NCBI GenBank assembly: GCA_963677165.2
Contig: CAXXSX010000002.1
Coordinates: 1,860,001 to 1,924,000 of the forward strand
DNA length: 64,000 bases
Origin: JAFGXT01 sp963677165
Lineage (GTDB): Bacteria; Verrucomicrobiota; Lentisphaeria; Victivallales; SZUA-371
Reading direction: 5' to 3'
The notes beneath the pieces were generated by a model. The model was not told the origin of the DNA, ran no database searches, and was given only the letters and a program-made list of their open reading frames with translations. Position numbers and translations under genes: made by a program. Positions 1-9,236 of the stretch are shown here, one piece after another (the stretch's first letter is position 1; every line of letters starts with the position of its first letter).

Positions 1-521
1 GCCTGATATTCATTGATACCTGCCAGATTGTTAATTGACAAATCACGGTTCTCCCAGAAACGGCGGAATTCTTCTTCCGGTTTATATGCCAGCATGAGAA
101 GTCCGGTGGCGGTTCTGAATAAATCGCTGGTGCCAGAGATGTTCTGCCTTCGTACATGAATCATGGAATCCGGCTCCAGTTTAAGAAGCTCAAGACGCCG
201 TCCGCCGCATTCCGCCACCAGAACCAGGAACTCATTGATTTCCTGGGAAAGTTTACAAATATACGGTTCAGCAAGTTCTGCCAGGTACTTTTTAAAAGGA
301 CCCTTGCGGGTCAGGTAGTACAACTCACTGCCGAGAACATAGCCTTTGCGGTCACCGATATTTTCCAGGTAACGCAGCTTTACCATGGTTCTGATAATAT
401 TTGAGCACGCCTGGACCGATACTCCGGCGACGTCAGCCAGCTCGGTAAGCGAGTGCGGACGTTCCGGTTCTTCTGAAACATATTCGATCAATTTGTGAAA
501 TCGTTCTATTACCTGAATCAT
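1..521 (-). CDS. IclR-family transcription regulator (C-terminal part outside the window)
   Basis: The reading frame is open from an ATG at 521 down to base 1, giving 173 residues. The first 60 residues form a winged helix-turn-helix (the segment LTELADVAGVSVQACSNIIR carries the recognition helix). They are followed by the start of an IclR-type effector domain (EINEFLVLVAECGGRRLELL), which in this family senses small aromatic or sugar-acid ligands. A GGAT sequence about 8 bases upstream can serve as the ribosome site. It lies downstream of, and on the same strand as, the FAD oxidoreductase pair, separated by 264 bases of repeat-rich DNA. It could control that pair, but this is inference. The fold call is fairly sure; the ligand is unknown. 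Confidence 0.75.
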   Translation of the reverse strand, partial: MIQVIERFHKLIEYVSEEPERPHSLTELADVAGVSVQACSNIIRTMVKLRYLENIGDRKGYVLGSELYYLTRKGPFKKYLAELAEPYICKLSQEINEFLVLVAECGGRRLELLKLEPDSMIHVRRQNISGTSDLFRTATGLLMLAYKPEEEFRRFWENRDLSINNLAGINEYQ

Positions 522-529
522 AATTTTCT

Positions 530-563
530 ATCCATACGACGGATCATGTTTTATACCGCTTCA
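530..563 (+). repeat. Dispersed hairpin-headed repeat, family 1, copy 1
   Basis: ATCCATACGACGGAT (imperfect hairpin) is followed by a TATACCGCTTCA segment. The same head-plus-ACCGCTTCA layout recurs at 21813-21846, 25217-25262 and, on the other strand, 28424-28464. This is the most diverged copy. Confidence 0.5.
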
Positions 564-603
564 TATTTTGCACTTTACACTATGGAAGCGAATGTTATTA
601 ATT

Positions 604-742
604 AAATCGCAAAGCGATTTTGCGGCACTCATGACGTTTATTTGAGTTTGAAAATTTATTTTCAGCCAAATAAACGTCATTATTCGCCACCGCGGGCTCC
701 GCGGACGCGATCCAACGGCGGGACGTTGGTCGGCAAAGCCGA
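604..742 (-). repeat. Structured 3'-end repeat, family 2, copy 1
   Basis: Read on the minus strand this is a chain of five hairpins. They are TCGGC/GCCGA (742-730), CCAACG/CGTTGG (729-712), CCGCGG/CCGCGG (704-690), a 14-base-pair stem ATGACGTTTATTTG/CAAATAAACGTCAT (680-631) and AAATCGC/GCGATTT (620-604). The same order of stems occurs at 25962-26101, with changes on both arms of several stems. The last two stems also occur at 18686-18762. The element follows the FAD oxidoreductase stop codon (786) by about 44 bases and reads in the same direction. A role as 3'-end structure or terminator is inference. Confidence 0.75.
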
Positions 743-785
743 AACGCTTTAACTTACTCTGTTCCCCGGCAGTGTTCAAATGCCA

Positions 786-2555
786 TTATTTGTTCCAGTC
801 GGATAATTTATCGGCTATGAGCTTTTTGCACAAGCCGTCGAGATTTTCAAATACTTCATCTCCTGTCGTCGATGAATTTTTCAACAGCAGCCGACAGTTT
901 TCCGGGGTTATCGCAGGTTCCAGTAATTTCAGGGATTCTACAATCTCTTTACGTCTGGCTGGAATCGCGTCGCCCAGTTTGAGCAGACTGATCAGGCAAT
1001 GACTGATATTCTGAACGTTTGAGGCTTGGCCATTTTTAATCAGTTCAAGTAGTGGATCAATACCGGTCTCATTCCGCAGCTTTCCAAGCAGATAAATGGC
1101 GGCATGCAGCCGCGACTGATTCTGACTGCGGCTGGATGACGGCAGAAAGTCATCCTGTTCCCGGACGATTTTGCTGAGAATCGGAATCGCTTCCACACAT
1201 CCGGCGATGCCCAGCGCCAGAGCGGAATTGCGCGACAAATGCTGATTATCGCTGTTAATATATTCCAGCAGTTGTGATTTATATTGATTGATATTGCTGG
1301 ACATGATCCAGATTGCTTCGCCGGGCTTTTCGCCCGAAAGCAGTTCTTTGAAGCTCGCTTCCTCAGTCCATGAGCAGTCCGGCAGTTTTTTCCCCGGCAT
1401 GACCAGACCGTGATATAGTTTTCCAATAATATCATCGTAATTAATAGCACGGATTTCACAGTTGTTTTTTACAGCCAGGGCGGTGACAAGTCCGGCGGCT
1501 TCCCCGAGCTTCTGCATGCCTCGCTGCATTCTTATCGCGCTTGCCATAAGATGATCAACTCCCAGGCAGCGTCCGGCCGCCATCAGGTTCGAAAATCCTT
1601 TTACCAGCATACAACTTAGCGGTACAGGAATAACGAAATTGCGTCCCCACATGCTGGCGGCAACCATCCAGTCAACATTTTTTTCATTCTCAAATGCCCA
1701 GTCGCGTGAATGGCTGTCAAAGTTTGAATAGCACAATGCAACCGGTTTGCCGGTAAATTTGCCTTCCATGAAATCTTTGAACTTGAGCGTTTCATCGCAT
1801 TCAATCAGACGTCCTTCGCGAACGCCCGGAATTGTTGTGATCCATAAAATCGGTTCGGAAGCATCGCGATGCAGTGAGTTGGACGCAAGTATTCCACGAC
1901 TCAAATCCTTGCCGTCGACAACCGATACATAACCGGCATCAAAGTTTGCCATGTTCATACGGTTTTCATCGGCTTTTAAGGTGACTCTTACACTGGAAAA
2001 TGGTTGAGGTTTACCATCAAGAGTCCGTCCGTGAGAGAATCCGGCTCCTGCCATTGCGCAGATTTCGCCGTCGCCTGATGCATCAATGAGCATTTTACAT
2101 CCGCAGTTACGAACACCGTCCGGAGTCACAAGTTTTACTCCCTGAACTGTTCCCGCATCGCCTGTGTAAACTCCGACGACTGCTGACTCATAGGCAATTT
2201 CCCCGCCATTTGTGGTGATTCTGTTTTCCAGTTCCATGCTTTTGGTGTCTGGATGGAAACAACCGCCTTTCAGAAAATATTTGTCCTGAACTTTATTTGC
2301 CGTCGCATCAATCTCTTCAAACAATCCGCCTTCAAGTCCGAAATAGTATCCGAATACGCCGCCTGCTGTTGCCGAACCGCCGCACATATTACATTTGTCT
2401 ATTCCCAGTACGCTGATACCGTTGTTTGTCGCGGTGACTGCCGCAATTGCTCCGGCTGTACCGAGTCCGACAACAATCAAGTCATACGATGTTTCAAATT
2501 TGATATCTGTAGTTTGGGCACAGCTTTTTCCGTCAATAAGTTCTTTGTACAACAT
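786..2555 (-). CDS. FAD-dependent oxidoreductase (FAD_oxidored type) with helical-repeat tail
   Basis: The 589-residue protein has an N-terminal dinucleotide-binding fold: DLIVVGLGTAGAIAA near residues 27-41 is the GxGxxG loop. A glycine-rich segment (CNMCGGSATAGG) and DASGDGEICAMAGAGF further on are typical of the FAD_oxidored family (fumarate-reductase-like flavoproteins common in Planctomycetes and Lentisphaerae). The last 150 residues (for example NSALALGIAGCVEAIPILSK) look like HEAT-type helical repeats. No signal peptide is seen, so it is probably cytoplasmic. Its start is only 2 bases from the stop of the gene before it (2558-3325), so the two are translated as a pair. The substrate cannot be told from sequence; a sugar or polyol is a guess from the neighbouring hydrolase. 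Confidence 0.8.
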   Translation of the reverse strand: MLYKELIDGKSCAQTTDIKFETSYDLIVVGLGTAGAIAAVTATNNGISVLGIDKCNMCGGSATAGGVFGYYFGLEGGLFEEIDATANKVQDKYFLKGGCFHPDTKSMELENRITTNGGEIAYESAVVGVYTGDAGTVQGVKLVTPDGVRNCGCKMLIDASGDGEICAMAGAGFSHGRTLDGKPQPFSSVRVTLKADENRMNMANFDAGYVSVVDGKDLSRGILASNSLHRDASEPILWITTIPGVREGRLIECDETLKFKDFMEGKFTGKPVALCYSNFDSHSRDWAFENEKNVDWMVAASMWGRNFVIPVPLSCMLVKGFSNLMAAGRCLGVDHLMASAIRMQRGMQKLGEAAGLVTALAVKNNCEIRAINYDDIIGKLYHGLVMPGKKLPDCSWTEEASFKELLSGEKPGEAIWIMSSNINQYKSQLLEYINSDNQHLSRNSALALGIAGCVEAIPILSKIVREQDDFLPSSSRSQNQSRLHAAIYLLGKLRNETGIDPLLELIKNGQASNVQNISHCLISLLKLGDAIPARRKEIVESLKLLEPAITPENCRLLLKNSSTTGDEVFENLDGLCKKLIADKLSDWNK

Positions 2556-2557
2556 GA

Positions 2558-3325
2558 TTACCTCCCTGCCATTCCGGCATCGAATGCTGCCAGCGGATTG
2601 TTGAATTCAAGTGGACTGACAAAGTGATGTTTGCCGGAAAATTCGTGTGTCGTTTCTTTGAGCGTGTAGTCGAACTGTTTGGCAAGCGAGGCAATACGGG
2701 CATCCCCGAAATTTTCAGATGCGTAGTTTTCCATAAAGCATTTCCGGGCAGCGGTCCAGTTGAAATCGACCGGGATTTCAGTGCCGATAAATTTTTCGTT
2801 GGCGCCGCGTCCATCTCTGTCGCTGAATTTTGAGAATACCGGAAATATTCCGGATTCGCTGAAAATAGAAGCGTTAAGGTATTTTGCCGTGATATTGTTT
2901 TTTCCCCATTCGCGGTTTGAGATGCAGGTAGGCGTGCAGTCGATAATTTTTTCGCATTGGATCATGAATGTTCCGCCTGGATTGCAGCATTTTAGCTCAA
3001 ACCCGGTATCCGTTTCAGACATCGACACGATTTCAGTTGTCATCATGATTCGGCTGCTGATATCTTTAAGCTTGTAATAAAGGATAGGGGCAAGGGCATA
3101 AAAATCGATACTTTCTTTACCGCCGCATTTTTCATATAGTTCATTGTGAAGCTCTGCTGCTTCTGCCGATTTGAGCTCTCCGTTCCACTTGCCGCATGGA
3201 CGGTAACTATTAAAGAATTCATCCCCGGCCGAAGCGCCGCGTTCAATCAGAATGCTTTCGGCATCAGCCGTTACCAGCCCGAGGCCGTAACAACTTGCCC
3301 CGAGTATTACTGTGTTTGTTTTCAT
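2558..3325 (-). CDS. Small flavoprotein-like partner of the FAD oxidoreductase
   Basis: 255 residues. The N-terminus TVILGASCYGLGL resembles the first beta strand and loop of a Rossmann fold, and ILIERG resembles its second strand, but the loop reads GASCYG instead of GxGxxG. A later segment (CEKIIDCTPTC) resembles the strand that closes the FAD site in related enzymes. It is short for a full flavoenzyme and lacks an obvious C-terminal catalytic domain. It may bind FAD poorly or act as a subunit of the adjacent enzyme (2-base gap). It is the first gene of the two-gene transcript; three TATTTAAAT boxes lie just upstream. Confidence 0.55.
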   Translation of the reverse strand: MKTNTVILGASCYGLGLVTADAESILIERGASAGDEFFNSYRPCGKWNGELKSAEAAELHNELYEKCGGKESIDFYALAPILYYKLKDISSRIMMTTEIVSMSETDTGFELKCCNPGGTFMIQCEKIIDCTPTCISNREWGKNNITAKYLNASIFSESGIFPVFSKFSDRDGRGANEKFIGTEIPVDFNWTAARKCFMENYASENFGDARIASLAKQFDYTLKETTHEFSGKHHFVSPLEFNNPLAAFDAGMAGR

Positions 3326-3339
3326 GTGTAAAAATCCGC

Positions 3340-3379
3340 TATTTAAATAATATTTAAATGTATTAAGTAATATTTAAAT
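3340..3379 (-). promoter_or_regulatory. Triple TATTTAAAT box, candidate operator
   Basis: The palindromic 9-mer TATTTAAAT starts at 3340, 3351 and 3371. The last two sit in identical AATATTTAAAT contexts exactly 20 bases apart, about two helical turns. The region is 15-54 bases upstream of the oxidoreductase-pair start (3325). An AT-rich promoter is the alternative reading. Confidence 0.4.
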
Positions 3380-3447
3380 TATAATATATAACTCTACAAA
3401 AGTCAAGATGAATAAAAAAAAAGTACCAGGAATGAGTTAAAAAGCAT

Positions 3448-3481
3448 AAGACCTGTCTTGCTGTAATGCAGGACAGGTCTT
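3448..3481 (-). terminator. Hairpin terminator after the large glycoside hydrolase gene
   Basis: A perfect 10-base-pair stem AAGACCTGTC/GACAGGTCTT encloses a 14-base loop. It starts 26 bases beyond the hydrolase stop codon (3508). On the minus strand the stem is followed by ATGCTTTTT, a short T-tract set back 4 bases; on the plus strand it is followed by a run of A, so it serves the minus-strand gene. Confidence 0.6.
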
Positions 3482-3507
3482 AAAAAAAATAATTTGAATT
3501 GTTTTTT

Positions 3508-6500
3508 TTACCGGGTACCGGAGATTCCGAGAATTATCGGAGTCTGATTTCTTCCGATGGAAATAATATCAACTGATTTTACTACAGAGTCTTTCAGGGG
3601 ATCTTTTGCAAATTCAAATACCCTCAGATACCGCCACTGTGGTTTTCCGGTAACGGTATTTGAAACCTTTACCGGAACCGGCTTGGACACTTCTTTGGGG
3701 TTATATCCATTCCACCAGTTGTTATTGTGCTTCGGAATGTTAATTACTGCTTTCTGCTGTGTTCCGTCCGCGAAATTCAGTACATATTCGGTGATATCGC
3801 CGGGACTTCCCCAGGATGCCGCATGCAGGAAGTACAATGTGCGAACCTTACGGTTGATTGGAATTGTTACTTTTTCCGGCATTTTTGGGGTTACGGAATT
3901 GCCTCGCATGGTGATGACCGATTTCCCGTTATTTTTCGCGGGATTAATAATATCAAAAGTTACTCCATAGAATGTACGCTTTCCGGTCTTAAAGTCGCGT
4001 AGGTCGTTGAACGGTCCTTCATCACTCCAACCTCCTTTTCCATCGCCTGCTTTGTCATCGGCAAAGCCCATATTGCAGTATTTGCGGATATCAACGGTAA
4101 AGTTGGAAGAGATATTCTCACTGGGAGCCACAAAATCAGCCAGTACCGGCACATCCGCTTTATCAGGACCATCGTTCAGTTCCAGTTTCACCGGTTCTTT
4201 GATTACTTTCAGTCGCGCTTTTTCCAGTGCCTGGCTTACCGTTGCGGCATCTGCTGCTACATGAATATAAAACGGTTCTTCCGTAATCTTTAATAATTGG
4301 GGATTAGTGCTGATCTTATTGCCCATAATGTTAAGAATGGAAGTAACTTTGCCGGGCCATTGGCATTTCAACTCTACTTCGCCCTCATCGCCGCACCATA
4401 GCACGATTACAGTCGATTTCTGCTTATTTGACTCATGTATGTTGGCCCAGAATCGCCCGGTTTTTCTGAACACACGTGAATGAAAACGGGTCCAGTCAAG
4501 CTGTGACTGCATGACCGCCCTTGCTATCAATTTAGGGCGTGGAGTATGGTTTATATCCAGCATGGAGGTATTGAAGAGCGCGTTTGACGCGGAGGGAGAT
4601 ACTCTGTTTTGAAGATAAATAAAGTGTTTTCCTACATTGTGGCTCATTAAAACAGCTTCGCCCTGAACTACTTTTACCGCACCCTTGTACCAGTTAAGTG
4701 GTTTGCGTTCGGACTCCGGGGGAAGCTGGGGATAATCGAGTCCCCTTAAAAATGTAGAGTCGCCGCAACCAGCTTCAGTACTCCAGATCGGTAGCTTTTT
4801 CCCGGGACCGTATTTTACCGCCAGCTGCTGAAAATGATCAATGATTGCCCCTAGTTTCTGATAGGATTCCAGTGCCGGAATTTTGGGACAGCCGTAATGG
4901 ATCGATATCATATCGAGACCTTTCAACGCGCCGTGCTTTGCGGCTTCATTGTGCCAGGCCCAGGCGGAACAGGTATATCCGGCTGACATTACAACACAAT
5001 TCGGATCGGCTTTTTTCGCGGCTCTTACCGCGGTCTGAACCATTTGCCCGAATTCTTTTGTATTACCCTTCCAGAAAATGCCGACAGCAGGTTCGTTCCA
5101 AATTTCCCAGTATTTGATGTAATCCTTATATTTTGAAACAGTCTCAAAAACATATTTTTCAAAGTATTTCAGGTTTGGAGCCCAGCATTTATTATAACCG
5201 GGTTTCGGTTTCGCCTGTGGTTTTGCCGCGGCCCAGTATGGAGTTGTAAATAACTGCCCCAGAAGCGGCATATTGTATTTCTTTAAATATTTTAACTGAA
5301 AATCGTAGGTCCAGGTAAATTTGCCCGGATCAGGTTGAACTCTGTTCCACCAGGTAACCTGGACCATATTATGATCACGCTGCCAGTTTTGTCCCAGACG
5401 AGCAGCTTGTTCCAGATATTTTCCATCGGTCCAACCGTTTATATGATTGCCGAAAAATGAGTCAGGATCCGGTTGTACTGGTAGAGGGAAACAGGCAAAA
5501 CTACTTAGGTCCCGCAGTTTTTTTTCTCCTTTTACATTATATATCGCCTCAATTTTATATATTCCCTGAAGCTCAGGAGAGAAAGATATATTCAGCTTTT
5601 TTGACTCTCCCGATTTAAGGTTCAAATCAACAACTTTCTGACCGCAGTCCTTCATCCAGAAATTCCGCAGGGTGAGAGTCACCTTGCCACTGTAACTGTT
5701 CAATGACGGATTTCGTACCGGAATCGCGATGGAAAATGTTTTGCCTGGTTCAATAATCGTGTTTTTCAGTTTCACCATAGGAACATCAAACTTTACCGGG
5801 GAAAGATTTGCGGCCTTTTGAAGCATGGTCCGCGCTGTTTTCTGGAACGGAAGGTTTTTGACGGAGCTATCGACTTCTATTCCCACTGCTTTAGGAATCA
5901 GTGTCGGATCTGCACATATGGCGGCAATCGTTCCCGGTGGCAAGGGGTTATTGAAATACACCAGTTCATCGATATTACCTTTGAAATTTTCACCGATGAA
6001 CAGCTCGCCTTTCGGCATGATGCGTGTTGGCATACGGCTAGATACTGAGGTCCCTGTTGATTTTCCGTCGATATACAATTCTTTGCGTCCGGTGCTGGCA
6101 TCCCAGCACACTGTAATATTATGCCATTCGCCGGCTTTCCAGTTTTCTAGGATTTTTGTCGCCGGGGAATAGTCCCAGCGAAAATACTCGCCGTTATGCT
6201 TGCCGGTCATAAAGAATAATGTTTTTCTGCTCGGTTGATAACTCAGAGCCAGATGACCGGAACGGAATAGTATGATATTTTTAGATAAATCCTTTAAGGC
6301 TTTTTCCGGTTTTATCCAGAAGGAGATGGTTCCGCTGGTAATATTGATATTACCGGTTGAGTTGTAATTGATCTTTGTTCCGTCCAGTTTTACGCTGTTA
6401 TTAACGATACCGCTGTCATAGCTGATATCTTTTCCTGTCTTGACACTGTTCGAGCCCAATACTTTTGTCGGGACAACCGATTTGTCAAATGCCACGTAAA

Positions 6501-7266
6501 ATCTAATGTTGTCAGAAGAAAACAAGCTTGAGTCCGTTTGGGTATTTTCCTCTTTTGGGGTTGCTTTAGATAAAATAGAGTCTGCTGCTTTCGCAGGCTG
6601 TTTGTAAAGGAGAGCTACCTCGTCAGGTGCCAGTTCCCGTTGCCAGATAAACAACTCATCGTACAAACCGGGAGCATTTTTTCCCAATGTGATTGCAGCA
6701 TTGCTACTCAAACTGTCGGGAAAAACTTTTGTAGTCGAGTCTGCGGCGACTTTACCGTTCAAATATATTTTTTTTCTGCCGGTTTCTTTGTTCCAGGATA
6801 TTGCGACATGCTGCCATGAACCGGGTTGCCATTTGGCTGGCTCTTTGGTCTGGCAGCCGTATGTCCAACGAAATCCTTTTTCCGGAAAACTTTTTCCGGT
6901 CATGAAAAACATAGCCTTATTTTTAGGAATGTAATTCAGCCTGATGTGAACCAGGTCGAACGGTGTACGGAACCCTATTTTTTCTGTCGGATTCCAGGCC
7001 GGCTTATGCCAGAATGCGACGGTTCCTTTGTTTATATCGGCATTTGCGGCAGCCATATATTTTATCGCTTTGTTGATATCTGCCGCTTTCCCTCTTACGC
7101 CCGGAGAAAATTTTACTTTTCCGGCATGTACGACTTTTGAACCTTTGGCAACGTCAGGCTCCAGATTCCCGTTAAACGACGAATAAAAAGAGAGATCATT
7201 TTTGAGGCTGTTTCCCCATAATAAAGAAGGGGCAAGCAGTCCTATTGCAAGTAAGAATTTGTTCAT
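3508..7266 (-). CDS. Secreted multidomain glycoside hydrolase (two LamG domains plus clan GH-A barrel)
   Basis: 1252 residues. A signal peptide (MNKFLLAIGLLAPSLLWG) is followed by two concanavalin A-like LamG modules, about residues 25-225 and 255-455. Each contains the ITLGKNAPGLYDELF or ELFIGENFKGNIDELVYF type strand typical of LamG. A beta-sandwich linker (about 480-600) precedes a TIM barrel (about 610-960). WNEP places the acid/base Glu at residue 725, and WSTEAG places the likely nucleophile at residue 831. The 106-residue spacing fits clan GH-A families such as GH39 or GH5-like enzymes. A C-terminal beta domain (about 1010-1250) is unassigned. It sits downstream of two pseudopilins and a LacI regulator, suggesting a regulated extracellular polysaccharide hydrolase. 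The exact family and substrate are not determined. Confidence 0.8.
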   Translation of the reverse strand: MNKFLLAIGLLAPSLLWGNSLKNDLSFYSSFNGNLEPDVAKGSKVVHAGKVKFSPGVRGKAADINKAIKYMAAANADINKGTVAFWHKPAWNPTEKIGFRTPFDLVHIRLNYIPKNKAMFFMTGKSFPEKGFRWTYGCQTKEPAKWQPGSWQHVAISWNKETGRKKIYLNGKVAADSTTKVFPDSLSSNAAITLGKNAPGLYDELFIWQRELAPDEVALLYKQPAKAADSILSKATPKEENTQTDSSLFSSDNIRFYVAFDKSVVPTKVLGSNSVKTGKDISYDSGIVNNSVKLDGTKINYNSTGNINITSGTISFWIKPEKALKDLSKNIILFRSGHLALSYQPSRKTLFFMTGKHNGEYFRWDYSPATKILENWKAGEWHNITVCWDASTGRKELYIDGKSTGTSVSSRMPTRIMPKGELFIGENFKGNIDELVYFNNPLPPGTIAAICADPTLIPKAVGIEVDSSVKNLPFQKTARTMLQKAANLSPVKFDVPMVKLKNTIIEPGKTFSIAIPVRNPSLNSYSGKVTLTLRNFWMKDCGQKVVDLNLKSGESKKLNISFSPELQGIYKIEAIYNVKGEKKLRDLSSFACFPLPVQPDPDSFFGNHINGWTDGKYLEQAARLGQNWQRDHNMVQVTWWNRVQPDPGKFTWTYDFQLKYLKKYNMPLLGQLFTTPYWAAAKPQAKPKPGYNKCWAPNLKYFEKYVFETVSKYKDYIKYWEIWNEPAVGIFWKGNTKEFGQMVQTAVRAAKKADPNCVVMSAGYTCSAWAWHNEAAKHGALKGLDMISIHYGCPKIPALESYQKLGAIIDHFQQLAVKYGPGKKLPIWSTEAGCGDSTFLRGLDYPQLPPESERKPLNWYKGAVKVVQGEAVLMSHNVGKHFIYLQNRVSPSASNALFNTSMLDINHTPRPKLIARAVMQSQLDWTRFHSRVFRKTGRFWANIHESNKQKSTVIVLWCGDEGEVELKCQWPGKVTSILNIMGNKISTNPQLLKITEEPFYIHVAADAATVSQALEKARLKVIKEPVKLELNDGPDKADVPVLADFVAPSENISSNFTVDIRKYCNMGFADDKAGDGKGGWSDEGPFNDLRDFKTGKRTFYGVTFDIINPAKNNGKSVITMRGNSVTPKMPEKVTIPINRKVRTLYFLHAASWGSPGDITEYVLNFADGTQQKAVINIPKHNNNWWNGYNPKEVSKPVPVKVSNTVTGKPQWRYLRVFEFAKDPLKDSVVKSVDIISIGRNQTPIILGISGTR

Positions 7267-7315
7267 TATGTGTCCTGAATTCTTTATGATAATTTGTTAC
7301 TAAGATACAATTTGA

Positions 7316-7359
7316 GTGTGATCGCGTAAAGAGAGGAGATTATTTACGCAATTTCACAC
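7316..7359. promoter_or_regulatory. Extended inverted repeat between pseudopilin and hydrolase genes
   Basis: GTGTGA-2 bases-GCGTAAA pairs with TTTACGC-4 bases-TCACAC across a 12-base centre. It lies 50 bases upstream of the hydrolase start and 21 bases beyond the pseudopilin stop. It could be an operator for the nearby LacI-type regulator or an attenuating hairpin between the two genes; there is no T-tract. Confidence 0.45.
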
Positions 7360-7379
7360 ATTAAAATTTTTGTCGTGAA

Positions 7380-8093
7380 TTATTTCCCGGTTACGGACAG
7401 GTATTTCTTGACAGCGGCGGCTCCGTAGGTCTGATAATCAAGTGTATAAGGCTTAATACTTTCAACATGACCATCAAAAAACTGAACGTTACTAGTATTT
7501 GCGTGGCGGTCACTGATAGCTCCAAACCAGGAGTATGCGGTATTTCCTGCCTTACAATACGGAATCATGTACCTGGTATTTCCTTCACTGTTGGTTGCGA
7601 GGACTGTTTCTCCTGTTACGATAAACATGGAAGGGGATTTTACCATATTGCTTTTTATGAATTTTCCAGTAAAAGTTGGGTTGTACCAGTTTCCGGAAAA
7701 AGGACCTGAGTTAAATGCATAGGCATTCATTCCATAAGAGCCTGTTCCGTAAATAACATTATTTACATTTCTAACCAAATCTGATTTATGGTCGCGGTCA
7801 CTGGGACACACAAATACTTTAGGACTGTATGCCAGATTATCGGCTATAGCATCCATCCAGACAGCGCAATCTGTTTTTCTTTTCTGCGCGGCATTCGCAA
7901 GATATCCATCATTACTGTCGGAATAGGTACTGTGTGCAAGACCAATCTGCTTCAGGTTGTTTGTGCATTTGATTCTCTTGGCAACTTCACGAGCCCGGGA
8001 CAGCGAGGGAAGTAACATGGATGCCAAAATAGCGATAATCGCGATCACTACGAGGAGTTCGATGAGTGTGAAATTCCTTTCTGATTGTTTCAT
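7380..8093 (-). CDS. H-X9-DG type prepilin-like protein
   Basis: 237 residues from the ATG at 8093, chosen because GGGAGAAAGG lies just upstream; the frame stays open to 8150 but that longer start has no good site. The N-terminus MKQSERNFTLIELLVVIAII is a class III prepilin leader plus hydrophobic helix, with the helix continuing to LLPSLSRARE. It then has the family's CTNNLKQIGLA segment. Near the end, H-ANTSNVQFF-DG is the H-X9-DG signature of the PVC prepilin-like family. The residue before the FTLIE cleavage site is Asn, not the usual Gly. These proteins are probably membrane-anchored by the helix; their role is unknown, but they often neighbour carbohydrate enzymes. The large hydrolase follows 114 bases downstream. 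Confidence 0.88.
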   Translation of the reverse strand: MKQSERNFTLIELLVVIAIIAILASMLLPSLSRAREVAKRIKCTNNLKQIGLAHSTYSDSNDGYLANAAQKRKTDCAVWMDAIADNLAYSPKVFVCPSDRDHKSDLVRNVNNVIYGTGSYGMNAYAFNSGPFSGNWYNPTFTGKFIKSNMVKSPSMFIVTGETVLATNSEGNTRYMIPYCKAGNTAYSWFGAISDRHANTSNVQFFDGHVESIKPYTLDYQTYGAAAVKKYLSVTGK

Positions 8094-8216
8094 TAACCTT
8101 TCTCCCATTTTTTTATGTTGCTCTTTTCTACTAATTATATAATAAGTCATCTACAGCAAAATCGCAATGTTTAATATTTCTCGATCATTTATAAAATAGT
8201 AATATTGCGTATGTTG

Positions 8217-9236
8217 TTATGATTTCCTTTTAATTAATTTTCCAGCCAATGGCAGTAATAGTTCTCCCTTCTTTTTATTGTTAAGAATGCTCAGGATATA
8301 TTTAACTCCATTTTGGCTCAAGTCATTTTCCGGTAGCTGCAGCATGGTGTATTTATCCGTAATCCCGGTATTGGTTTCCCAGGATGATGAAAACTTGATG
8401 ATTTCAGTATTATCTGGATGTTTCAGTCCTTTTTCCATCATTCTATATTGAGCAGAGTCAGCATAGTCAAAATTATAACCAATCAGTGCTTCCGGTATGG
8501 AATCTTCAAAAATCGGAATCGAAGCGTCATAAAGATTTTTTCCGACCCTGGCAAAAAATGGTTTCAGTTCAATATTATTCTCATCGCATATCCGCTTAAC
8601 ACCTTCGAAACGGCTTTTCGAAGAATAGTGCCATTCGATATCCTGCAAAAAATCAGGACCGAACCAGGCAACGCTTTTGTATCCTTTTTCCTTTAAATAT
8701 TCGCCGACCAGTTCGCCATTAAGCTGCTCGTCCATGTCGATATGAGGCAGATTCCCAGGCGCGTGATATCGGTTCAACCAGACAATCGGAGGCCCCATGC
8801 TTTCAATTACTTCATCCACCACCGGCGGAACATAAGTACCGGCAACCCCGATAATACCGTCAACCGAAAGGGTTTTGAAGAAGTTTGGTTTCTCCGCGAG
8901 TTCAAACGTTTCCGGATCAATATAAAAAGGTTCATGAATCAGGGAAAAACCAAATCGAGCCAGTTCGCGTGCCGCGGTATTGATATACGACAACAACTGC
9001 GGATGACTTTGCTGACCTTGGGCTGTACGCTGGACCACAATCAACGCTATTTTCATAAATTGCTTACTTCTGATTGAAAGAGCGGCCTGGTTGGGAAAAT
9101 ATCCCAGACGGTCGGATACCTGTTTTATCTTTTCCTTAGTTTTGGGCGCAATATGTCGGGAACCGCTAAAATACAGCGATACGGTTTTCTGGGTAACTCC
9201 GGCTTGTCTTGCTATTTCTCTCTGAGTAACTGGCAT
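8217..9236 (-). CDS. LacI-family transcription regulator
   Basis: 339 residues. MPVTQREIARQAGVTQKTVS is the helix-turn-helix, followed by the hinge helix (PNQAALSIRS). Residues 60-330 are a periplasmic-binding-protein-like ligand domain (IALIVVQRTAQGQQSHPQLL, VDGIIGVAGTYVPPVVDEV, VWLNRYH). It sits between two pseudopilin genes on the same strand and is the likely sugar-responsive controller of this hydrolase locus. The palindromes at 10052-10073 and 7316-7359 are candidate binding sites. The family call is secure; the effector is unknown. Confidence 0.93.
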   Translation of the reverse strand: MPVTQREIARQAGVTQKTVSLYFSGSRHIAPKTKEKIKQVSDRLGYFPNQAALSIRSKQFMKIALIVVQRTAQGQQSHPQLLSYINTAARELARFGFSLIHEPFYIDPETFELAEKPNFFKTLSVDGIIGVAGTYVPPVVDEVIESMGPPIVWLNRYHAPGNLPHIDMDEQLNGELVGEYLKEKGYKSVAWFGPDFLQDIEWHYSSKSRFEGVKRICDENNIELKPFFARVGKNLYDASIPIFEDSIPEALIGYNFDYADSAQYRMMEKGLKHPDNTEIIKFSSSWETNTGITDKYTMLQLPENDLSQNGVKYILSILNNKKKGELLLPLAGKLIKRKS

